From Circinella umbellata (Eukaryota; Mucoromycota; Mucoromycetes; Mucorales; Lichtheimiaceae), in assembly GCA_025093555.1 (NCBI GenBank), contig JAIWNF010000001.1, positions 1,240,001 through 1,304,000 of the forward strand: a stretch of DNA of 64,000 nt, given 5' to 3'. The notes under the pieces were generated by a model. That model did not search any database, was not told where the DNA came from, and saw only the letters and a list, made by a program, of their open reading frames with translations. The first letter of the stretch is position 1; the number at the start of each line of letters is the position of its first letter. The position numbers were made by a program, and so were the translations under genes. This document shows positions 11,256-24,450 of the stretch, piece after piece.

Positions 11256-12687
11256 TGTAACTAGATATTTAGCTTTTAACACACCCAAAAAAAAAAAAAA
11301 CGAATCAACTCACTTGAACTGAATAGGTTGTACATGTACAATATACAAAATTGCTTTGGTTGGGCTAAAGGTCTGTGTTATGACTAAGAGGAAAACACTT
11401 TTTTCTCTTTTGGTTACTGAAAAAGAGACGCAAAGATCTACTTGGTAGTAATGCTAACTCTCCATCAAGGGGAACGAAGTTCGTGTGGAACAAAAAGGAG
11501 AGTACATTATATCCTGTGCGTTTAATCATATTAGTATGTCTTTACACTTATGTGTGTTATCATTATACAATAAAATCTTTATATGTTGAATATTTCATGA
11601 CATGGATGAACAAGCAATCTATCTATTATAGATACCTGAATGTTAAATTGAAACCTTCCATTGAACTGGAAATGTAAATTATAACTGCTACAATGTTATT
11701 TTGAATAGTGTTGTTTCACGTTGAATAAATAAATTATGCAAGCTATATAATATCTGCCATTTTTTTTTTTGGTCTATGTAAGCGGGAAAATATAAACTTC
11801 TGTCAGATGCGAAGAAACCAAATTTATGTTTTAAAACTCATACGGCCATTGACGTGTCCATGTGTTTTGAGTCGTTACTTTGAAAATATGCAACGTAAAA
11901 TCACTCATTCCCCTAGGATAACGCAAACCCCCCCCCCCCCAAATATTAATAATTTACAATGAGAATCCATTCTATTACTACATTCCTTCATCAACATTTG
12001 TATGCTTTTTTTTTTTTCATTACGTATACGTTACGTATCACTGTGATCATTGTGAAATGAAGGCTTAAAATTATGACACTCAAATATAACGGGTTCTCTC
12101 TTTTTTTTTTGTTACACTACAAAAAGATATCGATTCCTTTCTTTCATTAATTTTTAACTTGATGGATTTTATATTATGGGCTAGTTTCAATACGTTGGAT
12201 TTATATTTAAGTCTCTAATATGTCAAAAACATTATCTATGTTCATGCAGATTACGTATGTCTGAACACCGACCCTGTAACATAAATGCCCGATGCTACGC
12301 ATGATAACGTTCTACATCACTTTCAAGTTTTTTTTTTTGACATAGACTGGTATGATAATAATTTCTAGAAGCAAAAAAAAAAGCCTTGAAATCCATGATA
12401 TAAATTTCAGACTGTTACTATAATCATTATCAGTAGTAGTTATGCAGCAATTGACAAGATTTGGATTTATTTGATGTTTTACGCCACAAAAAAAAAGATT
12501 CAGGTGACAACCCAGCATCATTTTTTTCTCTTGCTCTCTTACCAAGTAAAAAGTAACCATGCGGCTCCAAAATGATATTTTTTTACAATTAAATAAGCAA
12601 AATAGTTTAGTTTCTTTTTCTTTTTTCTTTTCTTTTCTTCTTTATATTTATCTTTACGTATCTTTATCCATATCCATCAATATAACT

Positions 12688-14126
12688 ATGGAAACACCTG
12701 CAAAATATCAAGGATTATCCACTTTAAACAGAAATGATAATAAAAGTAAACTTGAAAATACTCCTCGAGAAATTCTTTATTCGATACTAACTTGGGTTAC
12801 AGGTATTGATATTGAGAATATCAGTAAGGTAAAAAAAAAACCACCTGAATCGAAATCCCCTCCCCCCCTTCTAGTATGAAAAAACATAATAATAATACTC
12901 TAAATACTACTACTTAAAAATAAATCAACACGTACAATGATTTTTTTTCAGTGTAGTCAAACTTTACAATCGATAATACAAGATGAATATTTATGGAGTA
13001 GCATGACCAAAACGCGATTTCCACGACTGTATGAAGAAGCTATATTAGAAATAAATGATAAAGAAGATAAGGGTTCGCAAGAAAATTCCATTTCTTGGCG
13101 TAAAATTTATATGTTAAAAGGTAATTTTTTTTCTTTACAAAAAAAAACGCGCTCGTCTGTGGGGGGAGGAGCGTTAAACAAGCATGGATGCTAAATTATA
13201 TGTATATACTTAGACAATAGTCAATTATCTGCAGGTGATGGTATGTTTATTGTTCATAATAGATATCCTTATTGGAAGATTATTTCTACACATGAAAGTA
13301 TCTATGGTGCAACAGCACGATTAAATCATGTTTGGTGGTTTGATGTAAGTAAACACACTATTTATTATATAACTATCACTGGTTTTTTCTTTATAAAAAA
13401 AATAAGGTTGCTTCAAGGAGGAATGAATAATAAGTTATTGTGTTTCAATTGAAAAAGGTGCGCGGAGTCATGGAAGGTGTTCCACAAGGAAAATATCGAA
13501 TCCAATGGAGAATGAGATTATCATTTACAGCAAGAGATATTGGCTCATTAGACTTTAAAGCTTTTAGCGTTCCAGTAAGTTCCTCCTTTTTTCTTGTAAT
13601 AATAATATAAACACTACATAAAAATAATTATTTAAACTGTTTATATATACTTAATAGAGAAAGAAATCATTATTATCATTACCTTTGGTTGAACGAAACG
13701 AACAAGAATTATTTTCAAAAGAAAATGCGGTTGAGTTAGTGTCGTACATTATGCCATCGACTTTTTATTCCCGAGATGATGTGACAAATGACAGATGGAT
13801 TATAGTAACCATACCTGGTGAAATAGAAATCAAGGATGCATTTTCAGATATACGTGTTACTCATGAGGGACACACAAATTCTTGGAAAGCAGGGGTTGTA
13901 AGTGTTTTATTTATTATTTGGGGGGGGGGAGGGTTGACTGACAACAGTATTCAAAGAACCAAAAAAGGAATGGATATTAATATTATAAGTGGATTTTACT
14001 ACAAAATAGGAATTGGACTGGGTTAAACTTCTGCCTTCAAGTGAAGTATTAGGTGAAGAATTATTAGTTGAGGATGACAATCATGGTGCTTATTCATTAT
14101 ATTCAGCACACGAAGAATCGTTGTAG
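12688..14126 (+). CDS. F-box protein with PP2-like domain
   Basis: Six exons (12688-12828, 12952-13120, 13235-13344, 13458-13574, 13661-13897, 14010-14126) give 296 residues. Residues 22-75 read as an F-box (LENTPREILYSILTWV followed by a Trp-containing helix), the part that binds Skp1 in SCF ubiquitin ligases. From about residue 104 the protein resembles the phloem-protein-2 (PP2/Nictaba-like) beta-sandwich. Seen there are WKI, LNHVWWFDVRG, GKYRIQWRMRL, a WIIVTIPGEIEI strand, and THEGHTNSWKAGVELDWVKLL near the C terminus. The F-box plus PP2 arrangement is known in plants, where PP2 binds glycans, so a substrate adaptor recognising a glycoprotein is possible. Ligand and substrates are not shown. 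Exons 4 and 5 use AAG and GAG acceptors, which frame demands. Confidence 0.75.
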
Positions 14127-14293
14127 GTGGATGATATGCCAGATTTATAAATTATTTGTGAATGAATTTGAATTTTTACTTAACCCTTATTTCTCTTACG
14201 TATTATTAACCATACATATACAACCTGCTTTTCCCACTTGTGCATCTTTCTTGTTACGTAGTGTTGTCACTCTACGATGTTACTGTTAATAAT

Positions 14294-14331
<38 letters not shown>

Positions 14332-14875
14332 GTATTCATTATTGGATGACATCATTATCCAATATTACACAATTCATATATTGGATTAAATGCATATGTA
14401 CATTATATTGTGATTAATATGGAAGCGTATTTTACTTGCATTTTCTATTAATGACATTCGATTAATAACAGTCATTATAATCATTTTCATCAGACGAACC
14501 TACCACAACCAAGACAACAATGATCCATTTTTCCTATCTCAGTGATAACTGTTGCGACTACCAGCACCACTCATACTACTACTATAATTATTACTATAAT
14601 ATTTCAACATATGAATGACAAATAAGATGTTTGATCAATATACATTATAAAGGCCAAAAGGAGAGTGATTAATTAAGCATTTAATCAATTTGTTTGTCAC
14701 GTGTTTTTTCCTTATTGTTACATTAAAAGAGGCGGAAACCCATTTTGTGCCCGAGTTTAATAATTATTTTTGGTTGTTGCGCTTGGCGTTTTTTTTTTTT
14801 ATCCCTCTTTTCTTTTCTTTTACATAAATAATTAACAAAGGCCATATTCTTACGCAATTATAAATAAATAAATAA
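14127..14875. other. Intergenic, F-box gene to sorting nexin
   Basis: No gene is visible. The region contains an AC repeat (14294-14316) running into an AT repeat, then AT-rich DNA. It presumably contains the terminator of the upstream gene and the promoter of the downstream one; the last 70 bp are T-rich then A-rich just before the ATG. Confidence 0.5.
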
Positions 14876-16995
14876 ATGAATAACAGACAATCAATAACAT
14901 CCTGTGGTTGTAGTATTGAAAGATTACTTCGACAAGAAGAGACTTATATTTTCATTACAGGTGCTCAAAAACAATCGGATACACCTGCTGGTAAAACTTA
15001 TATTGCATATAGTATTCGTATTAGTGTAAGTGTTGACCTCACTTTTTAATTACCAATTAAAAATGTTTAATGTAGTCGGATGACGATAAAAAATAAAATG
15101 AAATTGAATTGAAAATAATAATAATAATAATAATAATGTGAAACATTATTTATAGGATACGGAAACAAAACGACGTTATAGTGAATTTGAATCTTTACGA
15201 CGAGCTTTAAGTCGACTTCATCCAACACTCATTGTTCCACCTATTCCTGAAAAACATTCATTAGGTAAAAAGAAAGAAAGAATGTAATTCTATATATAAT
15301 AATAGTGTGTTTTATCTAATTGATTTATATTATATTTATATATATCTTTATATATATTAGTCGATTATGCAGCTCTACAAACAAGGGTCAAAGATGATCT
15401 TCCTATGATCGAGAAAAGAAAACGCATGTTACAAACATTTTTAAATCGAGTAGCGAGTCATCCAGAATTAGGTCAAGATCATGTTTTTCATCGATTCTTA
15501 GAAAATGGTGTTGCTTGGGTAAAAAAACTAATTATACATATCTAAATTATAACGATCATGGACCTCCCCTCACAAAAACTAATTCAAAATTTTATTATAA
15601 AAAGTCTGATGTATTACATTCTCCACCATTATCACAACTACCAAAAAATCCATTACAAATGGTAGTGAGTAAGGAAGCGAATGTTCAGGCACATAAATAT
15701 AATATGATTCTATCAAGTAATTTGATCCCTATACCCTCTGCTACTTATGTTCTCAAAAGTCCCGATCCCCGTTTTGAAGAATCAGAAAAGTTTACGTTTC
15801 GTATTGCTAATTATATGAGTAATAATTTGGATAAAAGTCAACGAAAAGTAATTCGTCGTCTTGGAGGTAAATATTTTTCATATTTGGAGGATCTGAATAA
15901 TAATAAGAATAATAATACTAAATTGGATATCTCAATATGGATGGATTTATTAGAATTAGCAAACGATTATGCTGAATTAGGTGCTGTTTATAATGGTTTT
16001 AGTTTAAATGAATCAGGTTCTGTTGCAAATGCTATTGAAAAAATTGGTCAAGCTGTTGATGCTTCTTATACTGAATCTGCACAAATGGTAAACAAAAGTA
16101 TAAATTGATACATGTAAAAGAGTCTATTTATTTATTATTATTATTATCATTCTAGGTTACGTCATTAGAAGGTGAATTTGCTGAACCTATTCAAGAACAT
16201 TCTCAATTTGCTCATATTGTAAAACAAGTGTTACGTTTTCGTCATCTAAAACATGCGCAAATGGAAATGATTGAAACTTCATTGGAAAATAAAAAAGAAA
16301 CATTGGAAAGTTTACAACGGATGGAAGGAGAAGCGAGACGATTAGAAGAAGCCATTAGTCGAGAACGAACGATCGGAAGTAATGCTGTAGATATTGATGA
16401 ATTAAATAAGAATAATAATCAGGATGATCTTGAAGATATGGATGATCAAAATGAAACTATCCATGATGAACAACAACAACAACAGCCAAATGGATATCAT
16501 CATTCTTATGGAAATAATCACAATGGAATAACATCACCCACACCAACAGCTAATTCTAATATTGATGCATCTTATCCACCAAGGAAATCTACTAAAACAT
16601 GGGCTAGTCCAGTAAAAATGATTAATGCAGTGGGTCATTCATTACAAAATATTATTGATGTAGATCCAGAAGCAACTCGAAGAAATCAAATTGGAAAAAC
16701 AAAAGATGCTATGGATGTGGTAAGTTGTACAAGAGATATGAAAAAAAGAAAAAGGATATTTTATTTATAATCATTATTTTTTATTTAGTTACAAGAAGCA
16801 TTAGAAATAACTCGTAAAGATTTATCAGGTTCATCGACCGAATTACAAAAAGAATTGGATAGATTTCAAAAAGAAAAAATCAAAGATCTTCGTGATATGT
16901 TAATTGCTTATGCAAAGATTCATATTCGATATTGTCAAAGAAATTTAGAATCTTGGCAAGAAGCTCGTACTGAAGTTGATAAAATTTCTATTTAA
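14876..16995 (+). CDS. Sorting nexin, Snx41/Atg20 type
   Basis: Six exons (14876-15025, 15156-15264, 15361-15518, 15605-16087, 16156-16719, 16789-16995) give 556 residues. A PX domain occupies about residues 25-130, with [13 protein letters not shown] (the phosphoinositide-binding Arg region), [10 protein letters not shown], and [15 protein letters not shown]. The linker [13 protein letters not shown] is typical of the yeast Snx41/Atg20 family. The C-terminal half is a BAR-like helical region ([44 protein letters not shown]). Family members bind PI3P on endosomes, sort cargo such as SNAREs with Snx4, and Atg20 works in selective autophagy. Which of the two paralogues it represents cannot be told. 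A low-complexity N/Q/H stretch near residues 390-430 interrupts the BAR region. Exon 4 uses an AAG acceptor. Confidence 0.9.
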
Positions 16996-17232
16996 AATCT
17001 TTAGTATTTCCCCTCCTCATTCACCTACCTTTTTTTTTCTATTCATCATCCCATTTCTTGTTCATGAAAAAAAACCCTCCTCCCAATCGTATACCAAAAA
17101 AAACAGTAGTATGAGTAGTCAACATTAACAATATATTATATTCTTTGCATTCTTTTTTTATACATATATAAAGCATCCATTTATTTTATTTTATCTTACA
17201 AAAATTAAATGGGGGGGGGAGGATTGGCAATA

Positions 17233-19028
17233 TTATTTCCAAAATTTTTGAAATTCTTTTTCTTGTTTGAATTGTTTATTTACATAATCTACCACATCTA
17301 AAAAATAATAATAATAAAAATGGAATGATTTGATGATTAATTATACTCTATTATATAAGGTATAGATATAAATAGATAGATAGTTACCATCTCCATAATG
17401 TTTTCTAAGATCTGTATTAGAATCTAAAGCATCATGCGCTCTCGCTTCATCACGACTCATACAAACAGCATTCAATACTGTCAAGGGTTTTGTTTTATCC
17501 CATCTTGCTAATGTTAATCTATCTTGAGGACCTGTTAATATACTTTTACCATACCATAATTCTTCATATATATAAATGATATCATGAATATCAAATGGAG
17601 GTTTACTATTTATAAAAGAAGAATATATTATTTTTAGTGTCATTTTATAAATTTAATTCTATATACGTATTCAGAAAAGAAAAACTTACAAGTTTTTATA
17701 TATCTTTCGTTCACGATCCGATACATCATAAAGAATACGACCAAATAAATTATCTTTTAATCTTGAAGGTGGAGGTGGTAATGTAGTAAATTTGGCCAAT
17801 TGTAAAATAATAAATGTAGCAATAGTCATACCAAACATACTTGGAATAGGTCCAAGAATAGGTAAATTTCTTGAACGAAAATCAGGAATAGGTGATGATA
17901 ATAATGAATCTTTATCTATATATATATAATAGTTTAGATATATATTTGTGGATCAGAGAGAGAGAGAGAGAAAGAGAAAGAGAGAGGGTTGTTTTTTTTA
18001 CCTGTAGGTAATGGTTTTTCAATACTTAATGCAACAGGAATACCACGATCAATTTTAAGCATTTTTAATCTTCTACGATAAACACGAGCCAATGGATCCT
18101 CTAAAAAATGGGGGGGGGGTTAGAAAAACCAGTTAGTAAAATAGATACACTTCATCATTATAATAAATAATTATTATTACCAAATGTATCACTAATATCT
18201 GATATTTGTATCCGAGTAGGATCCGCTTTTGCACCTGTACTCATGGATGAAATTAATTTAATATTATTTTTATGACAATATTCTGCTAATGCTAATTTTT
18301 CATCCAAATTATCCATTGTATCCACTACATAAGCTGGTTGACCTAAATAAATAAATAAAAAATATTAGACTCTCTCTTTCTCTCTCTCTCTCTCTTTTAA
18401 ACTATTTCATTTTTTTGTTACCTCCAAGTAAAGTATCCATATTCGAAGGAATCAATCTTTCCGTACAACATTCCACTTTAGAAAAAGGTGCAATATCACG
18501 AAAATGATTTCTTAATACTTGTACTTTAGCTAATCCAATATCATCCAATTGAGCTACTGCGTGATACGCCATATTTTTTCTATTTAATCGTTTAGGATCA
18601 ACAAGTCGTAAATGTTGAACACCGGAACGAAGTAACATGAGAGCTACCCATGACCCAACACTTCCTGCACCCACAACAATAACAAAGGATTGACGAACAC
18701 GATCCACACCTTCTTCACCTAAAAATGCAATATTACGTGCTAATTGTTCATCAATAAGTGCTTTATCGTAAGAAAAAGAAGACGAAAGTGTATCCAAAGA
18801 AGAAGAACCCAGGTCAATGGTAGGTGAAATAGATTCTTGCAAGTCTATTTGACGTTTTAAAATTTTAGAATTATATCGACGTTGAGAAGCTTGATAACTT
18901 AAAAGTACAGAAGCTGTTATTGCTGAAGCAGCCAAGGCTGTTGCACTTAATTGAATGGTTTTTTCATGACCATAAATAAATTGACTCGCTGATTGAGTCC
19001 ATTGTTCGACTTGGGTTTTTAGAGTCAT
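17233..19028 (-). CDS. tRNA threonylcarbamoyladenosine dehydratase (TCD1/TCD2 type)
   Basis: Six exons on the minus strand (19028-18422, 18342-18181, 18100-18002, 17915-17690, 17605-17388, 17297-17233) give 458 residues, close to the yeast Tcd proteins. A hydrophobic segment at about residues 28-46 suits the outer-mitochondrial-membrane anchor of yeast Tcd1/2. It is followed by a ThiF/E1-like nucleotide-binding fold: GAGSVGSWVALML (120-132), LRLVDPKRLNRKNM, and then DTMDNLDEKLALAEYC. The enzyme uses ATP to cyclise t6A37 to ct6A in ANN-decoding tRNAs. The ATG is 438 bp from the SEC21 start, head to head, so the two may share a promoter region. The end converges with the sorting-nexin gene, 237 bp apart. 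Confidence 0.88.
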
Positions 19029-19466
19029 TGACGTGTTTCGTCCACCTTTAGTAGTAGTAGTAATAATAGTAGTTGTATATTTATAAGAACCCCACCATTT
19101 TATAGTATGTCAAAAAAAAATCTGCGATTAAAAAAAACTGAATAGGGATTTTCGCGTTGGAAGTTCAACTGAATTTATTTCCAAAAATCTATTAAATTCT
19201 TGTCTTACAACTTTCCTTTTTTTTGGTGTTAAAAGTTCATCTCGGTTCCTGACAACATTACAATAAAAGCAACCTAGAAAGAAAAAAGACAACCCCCTAA
19301 AAAAAAAGAAGAACCTTTTCTTTTTTTTTATATTTAAACGACCAACGTATTATTATCTCTATTCATTCTTTTTTCTTTTAAAAAAACGACTCATCTTTTT
19401 TTGTTTTTTCATCATCCATTTCTTGTACCTTTTGTTTCTCTCCCCCTCTTGTTATAATAATACATT
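19029..19466. promoter_or_regulatory. Shared divergent promoter region, TCD / SEC21
   Basis: This 438 bp gap between divergent start codons has long poly-T and poly-A tracts and CT-rich DNA just before the SEC21 ATG, typical of nucleosome-poor fungal promoters. No specific factor site can be assigned. Confidence 0.45.
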
Positions 19467-22400
19467 ATGAGTTACGTTAAACGAGACGAAGACGCTGGTA
19501 AGAATGACAATGGGAAAATAGTATTCTTATATATAAAGAAAATAGACACATGTATTCATGTTCTTGGATGTCGCGTGTTCATATGAAACCATGTTCAATG
19601 GATGGAAAACAAAAAAAAAATAAAACTAAAACTAAAACTAAACGATAATGTCATAAATATATATAATATATACATTTGAAATAGTTGCAAGTGAAATTGG
19701 ACTCTTTTATCATTTGGATAAAACCACCGTTTTACAAGAAGCTCGTGCATTTAATGATTCACCTGTGAATATTAGAAAATGTCGAGTATTATTAACTAAA
19801 CTGGTTTATCTTTTATATCTGGGTGAACCTTTTACAACAAAAGAAGCAACGGATTTATTTTTCAATGTTATTAAATTATTTCAATCTAAAGATGTAAGTG
19901 GATGGTTTTTAAAATAAAAAGAGAGGAAGAGAGAGAGAGATTCAGTATGATTTGATTTTTAACTCCTCCCCCTCCCCTCTCTCTCCGTCTTTTTCATATA
20001 TATAGACATCTTTACGTCAAATGATGTATTTGGTTATTAAAGAACTTTCAAATGTTGCTGAGGATGTGATTATGGTGACTCAATCTTTAATTAAAGATAT
20101 TCAATCAAAACAAGAAACTGTGTATCGTGCTAATGCTATTCGTACCTTATGTTTAATTACGGATGTAAGGAATTATAAAAACTTTTTTTTTCTTTTTTGT
20201 TTCAATTTTTGGGGAATGATTATTAACTACAAATAGATAAACTCACAAAAAAAGGTACATCTTACCCAAAAAACAAACTTTTTTTCTTTAATAGCATTCT
20301 ATGATTCAAGGTATTGAACGTATTCTCAAAGCATCTATTGTTGATAAAGTACCTTCTGTATCCTCTGCTGCCCTTGTTTCATCTTATCATTTATATGATA
20401 TGGCAAAAGATATTGTACGTCGATGGTCTAATGAAGTTCAAGAAGCTGTGAATACAAAATCATCTTCCAATGGGTTTGCATCAAGTTATATTTCAAGTTT
20501 TGGCGGTAACAATACCAACAATTCAAGTCAATCTCAAGTTGTCATGTCAACAAGTAATATTTGTCAATATCATGCATTGGGTCTTTTATATTTAATTCGT
20601 CAACATGATCGTATGGCCGTTGCAAAATTAGTTCAAAACTTTTCTGGTCAATCTTCTCGTAGTGGTGGGTTCTTAAGTGGTGGATCCAATAATAATAATA
20701 CTTTGAAAAATCCAGCGGCTGTTTGCTTATTAATTCGTTATGCATGTAAAGTAATGGAAGAAGATCCAAGGTAAGGAAAAAAAAAAGGTATTAAAAAAAA
20801 GAGAGAGCTTTTTGAATTGATGTGGATTATAAAATATAAATATATAGTACCACGCGTCGTATGTATGAGATTCTAGAAGGATTTTTAAAACACAAGAGTG
20901 AAATGGTGAATCTTGAAGCTGCACGTGCTATTTGTGAAATGCCTGATATGTCTTCCAAAGAATTATATCCTGCTATTACTGGTAAAGTATATATAGATAC
21001 AATGATTTGAAAAAGAAAGAAAAGTTTATTAATGGATCATTCTTTTATTTTATTATCTTTTAGTATTGCAACTCTTTTTATCCTCTCCCAAACCTACTTT
21101 AAGATTTGCTGCTATTCGTGTTTTAAACAAACTTTCTATTTCTAATCCAGCTGCTGTTGCACCATGTAATTTGGATATGGAAAATCTAATTACGGATCGT
21201 AATCGTAGTATTGCTACTTTTGCTATTACCACTTTGCTCAAGACGGGTAATGAAGTATCCGTCGATCGTTTAATGAAACAAATTTCTGGTTTCATGAATG
21301 ATATTTCTGATGAATTCAAAGTCATTATTGTGGATGCGATTCGTTCGTTATGTTTAAAATTCCCTACCAAACAATCTGTCATGTTAAACTTTCTAAGCAG
21401 TGTGTTGAGAGATGAAGGAGGTTATGATTTTAAAAAAGCGGTTGTGGAAGCTATTTTTGATATGGTTAAATTTATTACAGATAGTAAAGATACAGGTTCG
21501 TTCATTTTTTTTCTTGTGTATATATAATCGGATGGATGATTAGAATAAAAGGCGGGGGAAATTAATGAACGTATATTTTTTATTTTAGCTCTTTCACACT
21601 TGTGTGAATTTATTGAAGATTGTGAATTTGCAAAACTTTCAGTTCGTATTTTACATCTTTTGGGTGTGGAAGGACCCAAGACTTCCACTCCTACTAAATA
21701 TATTCGTTATATTTATAATCGTGTTATTTTGGAAAATTCAGTTGTTCGTGCTGCTGCTGTTAGTGCATTGGCTAAATTTGGTGTTGGTGTTGAAGAAGAA
21801 AGTGTCCAAAAGAGTATTCATGTTCTTTTGACTAGGTAAGTTAAGATATAATGACTAGTGTATGTATCCAAAAAAAAACAAGGTTTAATATATATGTATT
21901 ATAGATGTCTTGATGATGTAGATGATGAAGTTCGTGATCGTGCTGCCTTTTATCTTACATTAATGGATAATAGACATATTGCAAAGAACTATATTCAAGA
22001 TGGTAAAAAAAAAAACACACTTTCATAAACTAAAACTATTTATTTATGTATTTTTTTTTAACTGAGAAAACCTCCCCTCCCTTCCTCCCTCCAATTCATA
22101 TATAGATGCCACTTTTGCATTACCTACTTTGGAACGTCAACTTGTAGAATATGTAAATGCTCCTTTAGCAAACGATCAAGCATTCGATTTATCTTCTGTT
22201 CCTGTGATAAGTAAAATCGAAGAAGATGAAGATCGACGCCGTCTTCGAACTCAAGATATTTTACCTATTGCTTCTATGGGTACTAAGGGTTCTCATTCAC
22301 CCGCCGCTCCTGCTACACCTACACCTGGTATGAATGGTATCACTACTACAGCATCCCCTGCGATGACTAATAATGTCAGTAATTTGGATCAACAAGCTGT

Positions 22401-23261
22401 TTATGCAGAAGAATTAGCATCTATCCCTGCCTTTTCAACATTTGGTTCTTTATTCAAAAGTTCTTCTAAACCTATTGAACTTACTGAAAGTGAAACTGAA
22501 TATGTGGTTCATTGTGTTAAACATACCTTTGCCAATCACATTGTCTTTCAATTCAATTGTACAAATACTTTGAATGATCAATTATTGGAAAATGTTCAAA
22601 TGATTATGCAGCCTGAAATGGATGATATGGGATTAACTCAAATAGCTGAAATTCCTGCTGAGAAATTGGAATACAATGTGCCAAGTGCTATTTATGTTGC
22701 ATTTGAACAAGAAGAATGTGCTATTGGATCCTTTACATGTACTCTCAAGTTTGATGTGAAAGATTGCGATCCTACAACAGGTGAACCTGATCCTGAAGGT
22801 TATGATGATGAATATCAAGTAGAAGATGCTGAAGTTTTAATGGGTGATTATATTCGTCCTACTTATATATCGAATTTTTCAGAAGAATGGGATCAAGTTG
22901 TAGCAAGTGAAGCAATAGAAACATTTGCGTTAGATATGGATAAGGCCCCTAATCTTAAAGGTAACAAAGTAACACTTGTTTTTGGATACTATCTGAGACT
23001 AACTTTTTATCATTATTTCTAGCTGCTTGTACATCCATTCGTCAATTACTCTCTATGCAAGCAGTGGAAGATACTGGAGTACCTAAGAGTAATACAGTTC
23101 ACACATTACTTTTAGCAGGTACATTTTTGGGAGGCGTTAAAATTTTAGCACGATGTAGGATGACATTTGATACTACTTCTGGTGTAGCATTTGAATTAGC
23201 TGTTCGAAATCAACAAAATGATGATCAAATTTCTCAAATTGTACTCTCTGCTATTGCTTAA
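19467..23261 (+). CDS. SEC21: Coatomer subunit gamma
   Basis: Ten exons (19467-19497, 19685-19893, 20006-20164, 20295-20770, 20848-20981, 21064-21495, 21589-21835, 21905-22002, 22106-22960, 23023-23261) give 959 residues, near the usual gamma-COP length. The adaptin-like N-terminal solenoid (to about residue 570) carries family signatures: [52 protein letters not shown], and [17 protein letters not shown] Pro/Thr/Ala-rich linker follows, then the gamma appendage from about residue 690 ([40 protein letters not shown]-terminal [22 protein letters not shown]). Gamma-COP is part of the COPI F-subcomplex and binds Arf1 and cargo tails for Golgi-to-ER retrieval. The intron 6 donor is GTTCGT, weaker than the others; frame supports it. 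Confidence 0.96.
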
Positions 23262-24450
23262 AAAGAATTTAGACCATTTTTTTCTTATATATACATGCTT
23301 TTCTTTCTTTAGAATATATGTTTTTTTTGGACATTATCTCTCTCTCTCTCTCTCTCTATGTCATTCATATGTCTATTCTCCTTCCTCACCTTCTTCTATC
23401 CTTTATATTATACACACAACAATCCCCCACCTTTTCTTACAAAACAAAAACAAAAAAAAATCAAAAAATATTGATTCACTTGATTAATGATTTACTATTA
23501 TTTATTTTTACCTTTTGATAAACTTTTTTTATTCATTATTTTAAACCATACTATTATTATTTGTGATTAAAAAAAAAAGAGTATATATATACAATGGATA
23601 TCTGACTTTATGGTTTTCGACCGCAAAGTCATGGATGTTGTTTTTATTCTACGTACGTATGGATCTTCTTATCAGTACAGTACATAATCGTTGACAACGA
23701 TTCTATTTTATAAAAGATATAATTCCCCTTCCCTCGCTCTCCAATATTAAAATGTGATACTTATAACTGCTTTCTATTTTCCCCGGAATTAGAAAAAGGA
23801 AAAACGAATCCTGGTTTTCTTTCTCTATAAGAAAAAAAAATTATCCTAGGAATATTATTGATATAAATCACTATTATTATATAGCATCATTTGTGGGTGG
23901 TATTTCATTTTAAAAGAGGGAAAATAGCCTGCTTTGATCATGTGATTCCCGACTTTAAAACGGAGAGAAAAAAAAAGAGTTTGCATGACAAAGAGCTCTT
24001 TTGGTTGTTGCTATTCTTTTCTTCTACGTATCTATGCTTTTCATCCGCACCTATATTATCATTAAAACCCTTCCACCTCCGATGATTATCAATAGCTGAT
24101 TGGCAAAAAAAAAACAAGATGTTTGGTGGATTAGAGACTAACCCATCTTTTAAGATAAAGCCACTTGAAAATCCCAGCGGATCTATATTATACATGGAGT
24201 TTAACATATATGTGCCTACCTAACCACCCCCGCATTTGGTGTTGAACTGTCCGTGTGACACTATGTATCATTAACATGTGAAAAAAAAATAAAACATATA
24301 CGTACTCCGAGTGTGTATGGTAAAAAAAAAAAAAAAAAGGGGGAAAGGGAATAAGGTTGAATTAGCAAAGGGCTTTTCTCTTTTTTTTTTCTTCTTTTTA
24401 TTCTTTTACTTACTCTTTAAAACTAGAAAAACCTTTTTATTTTATAAAAA
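23262..24450. other. Intergenic, SEC21 to esterase
   Basis: No gene is supported in 1.2 kb. The region has CT repeats near 23338, homopolymers and a long poly-A at about 24322. The open frames are short and one-frame only. The last 100 bp are T-rich, a likely promoter. Confidence 0.5.

Larger units (their letters stand above)
9559..12687. other. Noncoding interval with repeat elements
   Basis: This interval contains the tail of duplication copy 2 (to about 10130), a foldback repeat (10722-10972) and a probable transposon end (11105-11255). The rest, including open frames at 10439-10624 and 11483-11677, shows no splice-consistent or conserved coding potential. A C-homopolymer lies near 11930 and TACGTA palindromes cluster near 12022. 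Confidence 0.55.
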
